Position numbers and translations under genes: made by a program. 64,000 nt of DNA from Bryobacter sp964387685 (GTDB taxonomy: Bacteria; Acidobacteriota; Terriglobia; Bryobacterales; Bryobacteraceae), in NCBI GenBank assembly GCA_964387685.1, contig CAYLXK010000008.1, positions 1 to 64,000 on the forward strand, written 5' to 3'. The notes beneath the pieces were generated by a model. The model saw only the letters and a program-made list of their open reading frames with translations. It was not told the DNA's origin and did not search any database. How positions within the stretch are numbered: position 1 is the first letter of the stretch; each line of letters opens with the position of its first letter. Below, piece after piece: positions 1-8,096 of this stretch.

Positions 1-135
1 GGTGAGGCCGTGCTTGAAGGAATTCTTGGAACTCGCGGCTTTGCCTTCGGCCGTGCCTCTCAAACTGTTGGTTATGGGGCCGGTTGGTTTCTGCGCGTTT
101 GCGCGATTGGCTTCGATTTGGGCGGAGGTGCTCAT
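1..135 (-). CDS. Small conserved hypothetical protein, 3' end cut by window edge
   Basis: Reading the minus strand from the ATG at 135 gives 45 open codons up to the window edge. The N-terminus begins MSTSAQIEANRANAQKPTGP and continues with a Gly/Lys/Ser-rich stretch ending in KHGLT. This pattern (I-x-ANR-x-NAQ-x-STGP followed by GKA-x-SS-x-N and KHGL) is one I recognise from a family of short hypothetical proteins common in Acidobacteria and Planctomycetes. No function is known to me, although the family is often found near mobile or accessory DNA. Only the N-terminal motif is visible here, so the full length and any C-terminal domain cannot be judged. Confidence 0.6.
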   Translation of the reverse strand, partial: MSTSAQIEANRANAQKPTGPITNSLRGTAEGKAASSKNSFKHGLT

Positions 136-253
136 GGCTCATTAAGAGCATGGGGTAAGCGCGAAAAAGGCCATGCCAAGCGCGTGGAGCAATAACGGCG
201 GGGGCGAGAAAATAATCACGGGGCGTGAACGGCTCGCCGCTGGCGGCGGGGGA

Positions 254-1978
254 TTAACGGACCCAGACGTCGATGGTGGATTTGCCGGCAAAGGCGCCGC
301 TGTGAACGGCGAGCGTGTTTCTGCCGGCCGGAAGGGAATCGGGGATTCGGATATTGAGTTGGGCGGCTCCGGCCACGAGTCCGGGCGCGGAACCAGCATA
401 GAGGAGATCGGTGGGGCGGCCTTGGAGAGTGACCGATACCGGCTCGGCCAAGCGGAGGGCATCATTGACGATCGAGCCGTCCGGAACGCTTCTTTCATAG
501 AGTCCGAAGCCGGTCCCGTAACACACGAGGATGCTACCGCGAGGCGCGGGGTTGGCCTGGGAATTAAGCGTAGCGTCTTGATTGAGGACACCCGTAAAGA
601 GGGCGGGGGAGGCGGACTGGACGGGCATCGTGAAAGCTCCAGTGCCGCGGCCCTGGTAGCTGAGCTCCAAGGTGACGCCCGCTTTTCCCGCGACGCCAAA
701 AGGCACTATGGCCGCTACCTGGCGTTGCGAAGTGTAGAGGAGCGGAAGGGGCTGGCCGTCGATGGATACGCGGGTGCCCAGCCATTCGACCGGCAAGCGG
801 TTGGCGGTTAGGGTGACGCTCGAGAGCTGAGCGGGCCCGAGCCCTTCGCCAAAGAGAACCAGGATTTCGCCAGGGCTTAAGGCGCCGGTCTTGAAGCTGG
901 CGGCGTTGGTGACGCCGGAGTAGGTTAAGCCAGAAAGGGGCACGATGCGGGCAATGGCGGAGCGGACCTCGAGATAAGTGCGCATAACATTGGCCAGGCG
1001 ATCCTGGACGGCGAGTACGCCGGTAAGGTTGCGGGAGTAGTCGATCCAAGGGCTGAAGCCAAAGGCGCCTTGGGAGCTCATTTCGGAGTTGGGCGATGAC
1101 GGGTTAGCCGTAAGCCAGCCGCCGACGCCGTAGCGGGTCTGCTCAATGCCGGGGAGGAAAAGGCTGAAGTTTGAATAAGGTGTGGAGACGATGCGAGCGC
1201 CGGCGGTTTGGTCGGAGCGCATGGCTTCGACGGCGTCGGCCGACAAGATTCGTTTGGCGTCCCAGACGCCTCCGTTCAGGATCATCTGCACGAAGCGGGA
1301 GTAGTCGGGACCGGTGGAGGCATAACTGCCCGCCACAAGAGGATTGCCGTCGCGGTTCAGTTGTCCCACGAGGCTTCGTTGCATGCCGAGGGGGGAAAGG
1401 ATTTGATCGGTCATCCAACGGGCCCAAGTGGTTCCGGTGGCGACCTCCACCATACGGCCGGCGGCTTGCATGGACAAAGATCCATAGGCGAACTGGGCGC
1501 CGGGGACGGCGACGAGGGGAAGGCGGGCTATTTCGTCCACGCAGCGTTCAAGCGTCGTGGTGCGGTCGTTCAGACATTGGGTTTCGGGGTTAGCGGAGGG
1601 GTTCGCCACGCTTTCCCCCGGGAACCCGGAAGTATGACTAAATGCCTGGCGCAGATTGATGGCGGCCTTGTCGGCGGTAAAAGAGGGAACGAACTTGGCG
1701 ATTGGGTCATCGAGGCTGACCTTGCCCGCGTCTACGGCGGCCATGACGCCGGCGCCGGAAAGCCATTTCGAGGCCGAAGCGATGGCGACAATGCGGTTTG
1801 GCTCATAGCCTCCGAAGCTCTTTTCATAAATGACGCGGCCATTTTGAGTGAGGGTGAGGGAGAGGCCGCCGTTGACGCCGGCCGCGCCGGTGGTGAGGAT
1901 GCGGTCGAGTTCGGAGAAGTCGTAAGAAGGTTGGGCGTAGGCGGAGAGGGCCACGGAGAGGAGAAGAAGCGAGCGCAT
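254..1978 (-). CDS. Secreted beta-lactamase-family serine hydrolase with Solibacter-type C-terminal domain
   Basis: 574 residues from an ATG. Residues 1-15 form a signal peptide (leucine-rich, ending AYA-Q). Residues about 20-345 resemble the serine beta-lactamase / class C / D-aminopeptidase-esterase fold: the SxxK motif is S68-A-S-K71, and a Tyr-Gly-Ser at 165-167 sits where the usual YxN or YxS motif lies. The C-terminal part, about 351-574, has the features of the roughly 220-residue domain found at the end of many secreted Solibacter proteins (V-TNAASF near its start, then GEILVLFGEGLGP, and an LLY-S-QVAAIVPF stretch). The substrate cannot be told: esterase, peptidase or penicillin-binding-like activity are all possible. 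The role of the C-terminal domain is unknown, perhaps surface association. It stands alone, divergent from the molybdopterin gene. Confidence 0.85.
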   Translation of the reverse strand: MRSLLLLSVALSAYAQPSYDFSELDRILTTGAAGVNGGLSLTLTQNGRVIYEKSFGGYEPNRIVAIASASKWLSGAGVMAAVDAGKVSLDDPIAKFVPSFTADKAAINLRQAFSHTSGFPGESVANPSANPETQCLNDRTTTLERCVDEIARLPLVAVPGAQFAYGSLSMQAAGRMVEVATGTTWARWMTDQILSPLGMQRSLVGQLNRDGNPLVAGSYASTGPDYSRFVQMILNGGVWDAKRILSADAVEAMRSDQTAGARIVSTPYSNFSLFLPGIEQTRYGVGGWLTANPSSPNSEMSSQGAFGFSPWIDYSRNLTGVLAVQDRLANVMRTYLEVRSAIARIVPLSGLTYSGVTNAASFKTGALSPGEILVLFGEGLGPAQLSSVTLTANRLPVEWLGTRVSIDGQPLPLLYTSQRQVAAIVPFGVAGKAGVTLELSYQGRGTGAFTMPVQSASPALFTGVLNQDATLNSQANPAPRGSILVCYGTGFGLYERSVPDGSIVNDALRLAEPVSVTLQGRPTDLLYAGSAPGLVAGAAQLNIRIPDSLPAGRNTLAVHSGAFAGKSTIDVWVR

Positions 1979-2033
1979 GCAAGGGAGGAAACCCGGCGTG
2001 CGCCGGGAAGTTGCCGGTTGCTAGGCTAGGAAG

Positions 2034-4061
2034 ATGCTGGTAAAGCACTCGGTTTGCGCGCTGGATTGTCCGGACGCGTGTGGGTTGACGGTCAAGATTG
2101 ACGAGCTGACGCGGAAGGCCGTGCGGCTGGAGGGGCGGAAGGATCACCCGATCACGCAGGGGTTTTTGTGCGCGAAGGTGGCGAAGTATCTGGACCGGGA
2201 GTACCACGCCGAGCGGCTGCTTTATCCGTTGAAGAGGACGGGGCCGAAGAACAGCGGCGAGTTTGAACGGATCTCGTGGGAAGAGGCGATCCGGACGATT
2301 TGTCTGCGGCTGAAGCAAGTGGTGGCGGATTTTGGGGCTGAGGCCGTGATGCCGTATTCGTATGCGGGGACGATGGGGTTCCTGAACGGGTCGGGGATGG
2401 ACCGGCGGTTTTTCCATCGGTTGGGGGCGTCGCGTTTGGACCGGACGATTTGCTCCTCGGCGGGCGGGGCGGCGCTGATGGCGTCGATGAATTCGCGGTT
2501 GGGGATGGAGCCGGAGCAGTTTGTGCACGCGAAGCTGATCGTGGCCTGGGGGGCGAATGTTCTAACGACGAATGTGCACCTGTGGCCGTTTATTGTGGAG
2601 GCGCGGCGGCGGGGAGCGCGGTTTATCGTGATCGATCCGATTCGGACGAAGACGGCGAGTCTGGCGGACCAGCATATTGCGGTGAATCCGGGGAGCGATC
2701 TGGCGCTGGCGCTAGGGGTGGCGCATGTGATCTTCCGGGAGGGTCTGGAAGATAGACATTACTGCCAATTTGTAGAGGATCTAGAAGAATACAAGGCGGT
2801 TGCGCGCGAGATGACGCCCGAAAAGGCGGCGGGGCTGACGGGGGTGGCGGCCGCGGTGATCGAGGGACTAGCAAGGGAGATTGCCGGGACCAAGCCAACG
2901 GTGTTGCGGGTGAATTACGGAGTGCAGCGATCCGAGCGCGGGGGAAGGGCGGTCCAGGCTATTAGCTCGCTGGCGGCAATCACGGGGCAGTTTCGGTATC
3001 AGGGGGGCGGCGTGTGCATGTCAACGTCGGGAGGGTTTGCGGGTTTGAACCGGGAGGCGCTGGAGCGAAAGGATCTGGAGCCAAAGCCGACTAGATTGCT
3101 TAATATGAGCGAGTTGGGAAATATATTGACAGAAGAACTGGAGCCTCCGGTGAAGGTTTTGATCAACTACAACTCGAACCCGGCGGCGATTGCGCCGGAT
3201 CAGGCCAAGGTGCATGCGGGATTGGAGCGGGAAGACCTGTTTACGGTAGTGCTAGAGCAGTTCATGACCGATACGGCGCGGCGGGCGGACATTGTGCTGC
3301 CGGTGACGACGTTTCTGGAGCACACGGACCTTTACTTCGCCTATGGACATTACTATCTGCAGATGGCGAGCCCGGTGCTAGAAGCGCCGGGAGAATGCAA
3401 GAGTAACGTGCAAATTTTCCGGGAACTGGCAGAAGGGATGGAATTTAAGGACTCTTGCTTTACCGATACAGAATACGCAATGGTTGAGCAGGCCCTCGAT
3501 TCCAAGCATCCGTATCTGCAGGGTATTAGATTCGAGAAGCTGGAGGCGTTTGGGCATGTGCGGCTGAATCTAGGGGCGGAGCCGGGGGAGTTTATGCCTT
3601 ACAAGGACGGACATTTTCCGACGGCGTCGGGGAAGTTCATCACGGGCGGGGGAGCGCTTGAGTATCGTCCGCCGGTGGAATCGAGGCATGGGAAGGTTTC
3701 GCAGTTTGCTTTAGAGTTGGTGTCGCAAAAGAGTCATAACGCGATGAATTCGACGTTTGGCGTCAAGGAGGATGTGGATGAGGAGACGGCGTGGGTTTAT
3801 CTGCATCCGCAGGACGCGCAGGCTAGGGGGCTTGAAGACGGAAAGACGGTAAAGGTATTTAACGAGCGGGGGAGTATTGAGGCCAAGCTCAAGCTGGACG
3901 GCTTGATGGTGCAGCCGGGGGTGGTGTGCGTACCTAGCGTGCGTTGGCCTTCGCGTTCGGTAGGAGGAAAAGGCGTAAATGTGTTGACCAGCCAGACCTT
4001 AACGGATATTGGGGGTGGGGCGACGTTTTATTCCTGCCTGGTGGAGGTGGCGGCTTGCTGA
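2034..4061 (+). CDS. Molybdopterin (bis-MGD) oxidoreductase, catalytic subunit
   Basis: 675 residues from ATG. The N-terminus carries a 4Fe-4S motif, C8-x3-C12-x3-C16 and C46, typical of the DMSO reductase / formate dehydrogenase superfamily. Cys140, within TICSSAGG, lies where the molybdenum ligand sits in this family. The C-terminal region around 555-675 has the molydopterin-binding beta-barrel domain (HPQDAQARGLEDG, VFNERGS). There is no twin-arginine signal, so the enzyme is probably cytoplasmic. The physiological substrate cannot be inferred, and no electron-transfer or membrane subunit lies beside it. The following gene starts inside its last codons, so the two are probably cotranscribed. 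A generic annotation such as molybdopterin-dependent oxidoreductase is safest. Confidence 0.88.
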   Translation: MLVKHSVCALDCPDACGLTVKIDELTRKAVRLEGRKDHPITQGFLCAKVAKYLDREYHAERLLYPLKRTGPKNSGEFERISWEEAIRTICLRLKQVVADFGAEAVMPYSYAGTMGFLNGSGMDRRFFHRLGASRLDRTICSSAGGAALMASMNSRLGMEPEQFVHAKLIVAWGANVLTTNVHLWPFIVEARRRGARFIVIDPIRTKTASLADQHIAVNPGSDLALALGVAHVIFREGLEDRHYCQFVEDLEEYKAVAREMTPEKAAGLTGVAAAVIEGLAREIAGTKPTVLRVNYGVQRSERGGRAVQAISSLAAITGQFRYQGGGVCMSTSGGFAGLNREALERKDLEPKPTRLLNMSELGNILTEELEPPVKVLINYNSNPAAIAPDQAKVHAGLEREDLFTVVLEQFMTDTARRADIVLPVTTFLEHTDLYFAYGHYYLQMASPVLEAPGECKSNVQIFRELAEGMEFKDSCFTDTEYAMVEQALDSKHPYLQGIRFEKLEAFGHVRLNLGAEPGEFMPYKDGHFPTASGKFITGGGALEYRPPVESRHGKVSQFALELVSQKSHNAMNSTFGVKEDVDEETAWVYLHPQDAQARGLEDGKTVKVFNERGSIEAKLKLDGLMVQPGVVCVPSVRWPSRSVGGKGVNVLTSQTLTDIGGGATFYSCLVEVAAC

Positions 4062-4582
4062 GGGTTCTGCTAGTGGCGTTGCTGGTGGTGGGGTCGTGCC
4101 GGCCGAGGCGGGATTTATCTGGCTATACGGTTGAGGATGCGAAGGCTAACCTGTTGAGTGTGGTGAATTTGGGGGATGTGAAGCACGAGCGGCAACTGAA
4201 AGGGGGATTTCATCAGATTGAGGAGAAGGCGTGGCGGTGGACGGAGCCGAAGTTCTCAGTAGAGTTGAAGGCGCCATTTGCGGGGCAAAAGATAGGCGCG
4301 GTGCTGGTGGTGAAAGGGGCGGCGCCGGATATTTTGCTGATGAAGACCGGGCCGATTACGCTATCGGCGGCGTTGAATGGGGTGGGGCTGGGGGAGCAGC
4401 GTTTCGATAAGGCAGGGCCGGTGGAATTGCGGTTGGACGTGGCGGCGGCAGCGCTACGGGCGGAGACCTTAATTGTAGAAGTGACGGCGAAGCCGGGCTT
4501 GCCGCCGGGGAGCTTTCCGGGGGATGGGCGGGCGTTGGGGTTGATTGTGAGTTCGGTGGGTTTTGAGCGGAAGCAGATGTAG
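4055..4582 (+). CDS. Putative lipoprotein, TTG start overlapping the upstream oxidoreductase gene
   Basis: I start this gene at the TTG at 4055, which follows a GGAGG-containing stretch at about 4042-4047 with normal spacing and overlaps the stop codon of the molybdopterin gene. From there the product begins LLRVLLVALLVVGSC, a short lipoprotein signal with lipobox VGSC, and has about 175 residues. Longer reading frames upstream would bury this signal. The mature part has no domain I recognise; it is predicted soluble and rich in beta-forming stretches (KFSVELKAPF, ELRLDVAAAAL). Translational coupling to the oxidoreductase is likely, but a shared function is only inference because one protein looks cytoplasmic and the other envelope-anchored. 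Confidence 0.7.
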   Translation: MLRVLLVALLVVGSCRPRRDLSGYTVEDAKANLLSVVNLGDVKHERQLKGGFHQIEEKAWRWTEPKFSVELKAPFAGQKIGAVLVVKGAAPDILLMKTGPITLSAALNGVGLGEQRFDKAGPVELRLDVAAAALRAETLIVEVTAKPGLPPGSFPGDGRALGLIVSSVGFERKQM

Positions 4583-4589
4583 GCGGTGT

Positions 4590-5192
4590 TTAGCTGGGAT
4601 TCCAGACGGGGCGCAGGACGAGCTTGAAGCCGCGGACGGGGCCGTCGCCGGAGACGAATTTGGGATCGACGAGGATTTCGGGGGCTTGGCGGGGGCGGTA
4701 GATCTCTACGGTGCGGCGGAGGGGATCGATGAGCCAGGCGAGCTGGGAACCGTTGTCGATCCATTCGTGCATTTTGCGGCGAAGGGCGGGAAGGCGGTCG
4801 GTGGAAGAGCGGAGTTCAATGACGAAGTCGGGAGCGAGGTGGAGGAAGCTGCGTTTGGCGTCGGGGCCGAGAGATTTGAGGCGTTCTTTGGAGGTCCAGG
4901 AGGCGTCGGGGGAGCGGCGGGCGCCGTTGGGGAGGACGAAGCCGCCGGAGGAGTCGGTGCAAAAGCCAAGACGGGTCTTGCGAGTCCAAAGACGAAGCTG
5001 AGTGGTGATTTCACTATTTTGCTCGCTGGAGTCGATGGAGGCGGGGGCCATGATGAGGAGATCTCCTTCGGCGGTGACTTCTAGCTGGTGATTGGGATAT
5101 TGGGCACAGAGGGCAGCGAAGTCCTCGTCGGTCATGGGGGGAGCGGTGAGGCGGGCGGGGAGAAACTTCTCGTCGATGACGCTGGTGGCCAT
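4590..5192 (-). CDS. Uma2 family (DUF820) putative restriction-endonuclease-fold protein
   Basis: 200 residues from ATG. It matches the Uma2/DUF820 family, a PD-(D/E)XK-fold group expanded in Cyanobacteria, Planctomycetes and Acidobacteria. Visible landmarks are RSPDASW near 92-98, PDFVIELRSSTD around 121-132 (the core acidic pair; the usual EVLSP is IELRS here) and the ending LAWLIDP-VEIYRP. Length is normal for the family (about 180-210). The cellular role is unknown; family members are often mobile and multi-copy. It is divergent from the M14 peptidase with only 26 bases between the two start codons, and a perfect palindrome lies exactly in the middle of that gap. Confidence 0.85.
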   Translation of the reverse strand: MATSVIDEKFLPARLTAPPMTDEDFAALCAQYPNHQLEVTAEGDLLIMAPASIDSSEQNSEITTQLRLWTRKTRLGFCTDSSGGFVLPNGARRSPDASWTSKERLKSLGPDAKRSFLHLAPDFVIELRSSTDRLPALRRKMHEWIDNGSQLAWLIDPLRRTVEIYRPRQAPEILVDPKFVSGDGPVRGFKLVLRPVWNPS

Positions 5193-5197
5193 GAGCT

Positions 5198-5213
5198 TAG
5201 ATTAGCTAATCTA
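5198..5213. promoter_or_regulatory. 16-bp perfect palindrome between divergent start codons
   Basis: TAGATTAGCTAATCTA reads identically on both strands. It is centred exactly on the midpoint of the 26-base gap between the Uma2 start (5192) and the M14 peptidase start (5219). A binding site for a dimeric regulator is the natural reading, but no cognate regulator is visible nearby. Confidence 0.4.
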
Positions 5214-5218
5214 CTGAG

Positions 5219-7042
5219 ATGCATAGAGCGAGTTTGTTCCTGATGGCTGTGGCGCTGCAGGCTGTGGCGCTGCAGGCGGCCGAGGTGATGGTGGCGCCGA
5301 ACGCGAGCGTGTGGGTGACGGAGGCGATGAAGGCGGCGAAGTCTTTGCACGAATCGACCGGGCGGGCACCGAAGGACTTGCTGACGAAGGCAGAGGCGAC
5401 GGGGTGGAAGGAGACGGGGAACTACGAGGAGTGCGTCGATTTTTACCGGAAGCTGGCGGCGCGGAGCCCGTATGCGCGGCTGGTGGATTTGGGGGCGACG
5501 CCACAGGGGCGGAGGATGTATGCGCTGGTGGTGTCGAAAGACAAGGCGTTCGCGCAAGCCGAGGTAAAGGCGACGGGGAAGCCGGTGCTGCTGCTGCAGA
5601 ACGGGATTCACCCCGGGGAGAACGGCGGCAAGGATGCGTCGATGATGCTGCTACGGGACATTCTGGTGACCAAGAAGTATGAGAGTGTCCTGGACCATGC
5701 GGTGATTCTGTCGATTCCGGTATTCAATATCGACGGGCATGAGAACAGCAGCCCGTATCACCGGATCAACGAACAGGGTCCGGCGGAGATGGGCTTCCGG
5801 GCGACGGCGTTGCGGCTGAATTTGAACCGGGATTACATGAAAGCGGATGCGCCGGAGATGCAGAACTGGCTGAAGTTTTTCCATAAGTATCAGCCGGATA
5901 TGTTGATCGACAATCACGTGACGGATGGGGCCGACTTACAGCACGATGTTACGATTGCGATTCACGACGGGATCGATATTCATCCGCGAGTGGGGGAGTG
6001 GGTGAAGCGTTATACGCCGGCGATGTGGCAGGGCATGGAAGCCGAAGGGCACGTGATGGGCTGGTATGTGGGCGGGCCAACGCGGGCGGGGGCTCCGTTT
6101 GTGATGGCGCCGTCGAGGCCGATGTTATCGACGGGGTATGCAGCGGCGCGGAACCGGGTGGCGCTGCTTGTCGAGACGCATAGCTTGAAGCCGTTTGCGG
6201 TGCGGGCCTGGGCGCATTACAACATCATGCTTGAGACGCTGAAATTTTTGGCCCTGGAGGGCAAGGCGTTGAAGGCGGCGACGACGGCCGCGGACCAGGA
6301 CGTGCTGAAACCGGGGATGAAAGTGGCGATCGATTACGCGCCGGCCAAGGAAGGGATTCCGTATACGGTGCGGGGCCTTGAGACGGAGACTTATCAGGGT
6401 ACGGCGTTAGGAGGGCCGGTGTTGCGCTATCTGCCGAAGCCGCGCAATCTGGATGTTACTTTGATTCGGGGGGCGGTGCGGAAGACGGAAGTTAGTGTGC
6501 CGCAAGGATACTATGTGCCGCGGGAGTGGACGAATGTGCTGGATTTGCTGCGCTTGCACGGGGTGCAGGTGCGGCCGGTAACGGCGGCGGTGGAAGGGGA
6601 GTTTGAAGTGACGCGCTTTGAGAGGGTGAGCTTTGGGGCGCAGCCTTTCGAATCGCGCTTTGCGCCGAGCTTTACGGCTAAGGCGAAGGTGGAAAAGAAA
6701 CGGTTAGAGGCAGGGGCTTACTTCTTTGTGCCGGTGGGGCAGACGCTGGGGAAGCTGGCGATGCAACTGCTGGAGGCCGAGGCGCCGGATAGTGTGGTGA
6801 AGTGGGGCTCGATGAACGTGATTTTCGAGCTGAAGGAGTATGCGTCGGATTACATTATGGAGCCGCTGGCGGAGAAGATGCTGGCCGAGGATGCGAGGCT
6901 GAAAGCGGATTTCGAGAAGGCGCTCGCGGAGGATGCGGCGCTGGCGCGGAACCCGAGGGCGCGGCTGATGTGGTTGTATCAGCGGAGTCCGTTTTATGAG
7001 ACGGACCATAACTTGTATCCGGTGTTGAAGAGGGTGAATTGA
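5219..7042 (+). CDS. Secreted M14-family zinc carboxypeptidase
   Basis: 607 residues. An N-terminal signal peptide spans about 1-21. The peptidase domain shows the M14 zinc site: H131-x2-E134 in GIHPGEN, with the third ligand H233 in DNHVTDG. NLNRDY at 201-206 and FNIDGHE at 169-175 are further family hallmarks. It is probably an exported exopeptidase acting on peptides or peptidoglycan-type substrates; which one cannot be told. About 250 residues follow the catalytic domain, without a recognised domain. The signal peptide contains a 15-base tandem duplication (AVALQ twice). It is divergent from a Uma2 gene. Confidence 0.87.
   Translation: MHRASLFLMAVALQAVALQAAEVMVAPNASVWVTEAMKAAKSLHESTGRAPKDLLTKAEATGWKETGNYEECVDFYRKLAARSPYARLVDLGATPQGRRMYALVVSKDKAFAQAEVKATGKPVLLLQNGIHPGENGGKDASMMLLRDILVTKKYESVLDHAVILSIPVFNIDGHENSSPYHRINEQGPAEMGFRATALRLNLNRDYMKADAPEMQNWLKFFHKYQPDMLIDNHVTDGADLQHDVTIAIHDGIDIHPRVGEWVKRYTPAMWQGMEAEGHVMGWYVGGPTRAGAPFVMAPSRPMLSTGYAAARNRVALLVETHSLKPFAVRAWAHYNIMLETLKFLALEGKALKAATTAADQDVLKPGMKVAIDYAPAKEGIPYTVRGLETETYQGTALGGPVLRYLPKPRNLDVTLIRGAVRKTEVSVPQGYYVPREWTNVLDLLRLHGVQVRPVTAAVEGEFEVTRFERVSFGAQPFESRFAPSFTAKAKVEKKRLEAGAYFFVPVGQTLGKLAMQLLEAEAPDSVVKWGSMNVIFELKEYASDYIMEPLAEKMLAEDARLKADFEKALAEDAALARNPRARLMWLYQRSPFYETDHNLYPVLKRVN
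5246..5275 (+). repeat. 15-bp tandem duplication inside a signal peptide
   Basis: The unit GCTGTGGCGCTGCAG occurs twice in direct succession, adding five residues (AVALQ) to the hydrophobic part of the M14 peptidase signal peptide while keeping the frame. It looks like a replication-slippage product. Confidence 0.9.
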
Positions 7043-7095
7043 GCCTGTGAGGGTAGATTCACCCATTCGAAACAGTCTCGTGGGACGCTTTCAAG

Positions 7096-7545
7096 ATGAG
7101 CCAAGCAGTGGAAGCGGCGAACCAAGCGATTGTTACTCGATTTATCCAAGAATTTCTGGGCCGAGGAGTTCTTTCCGTGGCGGATGAGACGGCCGCGGTG
7201 GACATTCAAGGCATCACGGGCCTGAAGCCCACGGGTCCGATTGACGGCCGTGAAGAGTACAAGAGCATCATCGCGTCTTTTGTCGATGCCTTTCCGGCAG
7301 AAGAAGAGCTCAAGATTATCGACCAGTTTGCGACCCAGGATCGGGTGGTGACTCGATTTCACTCCCGGCAGCGTCATGCGAAGGATTTCTTCGGCATCCC
7401 CGCCACGAATCGCGTGATTCTTTTCGATGAAACCCATGTGGCACGACTTCGGGATGGGCTGATCGTCGAAAACATCGTCAGCGCAACTAACCTGGAGTTT
7501 GAAATGCTGATAGCTCCGGTGCTAGCGCCTCTTATCCTAAAGTAA
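7096..7545 (+). CDS. SnoaL-like / NTF2-fold protein
   Basis: 149 residues from ATG. The pattern (an N-terminal helix, V-DIQGITGLKPTGP, then GREEYKSIIASFVDAFP, followed by beta strands with VVTRFHSRQRH) fits the SnoaL-like polyketide cyclase / ester cyclase group of the NTF2 fold. Members in soil bacteria are mostly of unknown substrate. There is no signal peptide. It stands alone, 53 bases after the M14 peptidase and convergent with a Uma2 gene. The fold assignment is reasonable; a catalytic role is not demonstrated. Confidence 0.65.
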   Translation: MSQAVEAANQAIVTRFIQEFLGRGVLSVADETAAVDIQGITGLKPTGPIDGREEYKSIIASFVDAFPAEEELKIIDQFATQDRVVTRFHSRQRHAKDFFGIPATNRVILFDETHVARLRDGLIVENIVSATNLEFEMLIAPVLAPLILK

Positions 7546-7571
7546 GGCGAGTTCGTTCTTCGAGGGGCTTC

Positions 7572-8081
7572 TCAGAGGGCGGGGAAGATGGCGCTCAGGG
7601 GGACGCTCAGTTCGGGGGCGGCGGGGGTGCGGAGGATGCGGTCTTTGGCTCCGTGGGAGCCTTCGGGGGTGTGGATATAGGCGCGGCGGGATTCGGGGTC
7701 TAGGACCCAGACAGCGGAGACGCCGAAGGAGAGGTAATCGTCGATGCGGGCTTGGAGGCTGGTGGCGCGGTCTTCCGGGGAGAGGACTTCAACGGCGACC
7801 AGAGGAGGCGAGGTGAGGATGCGGCCGGAGGGGCGCCCGCCTCGAACGATGACGACGTCGGGGACGCGGAAGCGGTCGGGCTGGATTTGAACCCGAACTT
7901 CCGGAGCGGTCCAGAACTGCGGGAAGTTTTGCAGGACGTAGGCGTAGGTACGGCCTTGGGCGTCGCCGTGTCCGATTTCTCCCATGTTGCGCTCCTCCAG
8001 TTGCCCCTCGATGTAGTCGCAATCGGGGTGGTAGGTGTGGCTCAGATATTCCGCAACGGGGATGAGCGTGCCGGTGGGCAT
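7572..8081 (-). CDS. Uma2 family (DUF820) putative endonuclease-fold protein
   Basis: 169 residues from ATG. Family landmarks: N-terminal PVAEYLSHTYHPDCDYIEGQL, RVPDVVIV around 92-99, and the core AVEVLSPEDRATSLQARIDDYLSFGVSAVWVLDP in the second half, giving the PD...E-V core of the Uma2 nuclease fold. Complete and normal in length. It is not a close copy of the Uma2 gene at 4590-5192, so it is not a recent local duplicate. Function in the cell is unknown. Located 15 bases from the end of the chlorite-dismutase-like gene on the same strand, so it may be read from the same transcript. Confidence 0.87.
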   Translation of the reverse strand: MPTGTLIPVAEYLSHTYHPDCDYIEGQLEERNMGEIGHGDAQGRTYAYVLQNFPQFWTAPEVRVQIQPDRFRVPDVVIVRGGRPSGRILTSPPLVAVEVLSPEDRATSLQARIDDYLSFGVSAVWVLDPESRRAYIHTPEGSHGAKDRILRTPAAPELSVPLSAIFPAL

Positions 8082-8096
8082 GTTTTGAGTCTAGCG

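Noticed and set aside
173..2029. Open frames on the plus strand opposite the serine hydrolase
   Set aside because: Gly/Asp/Val-rich shadows of a gene with clear signal peptide, SxxK motif and C-terminal domain.
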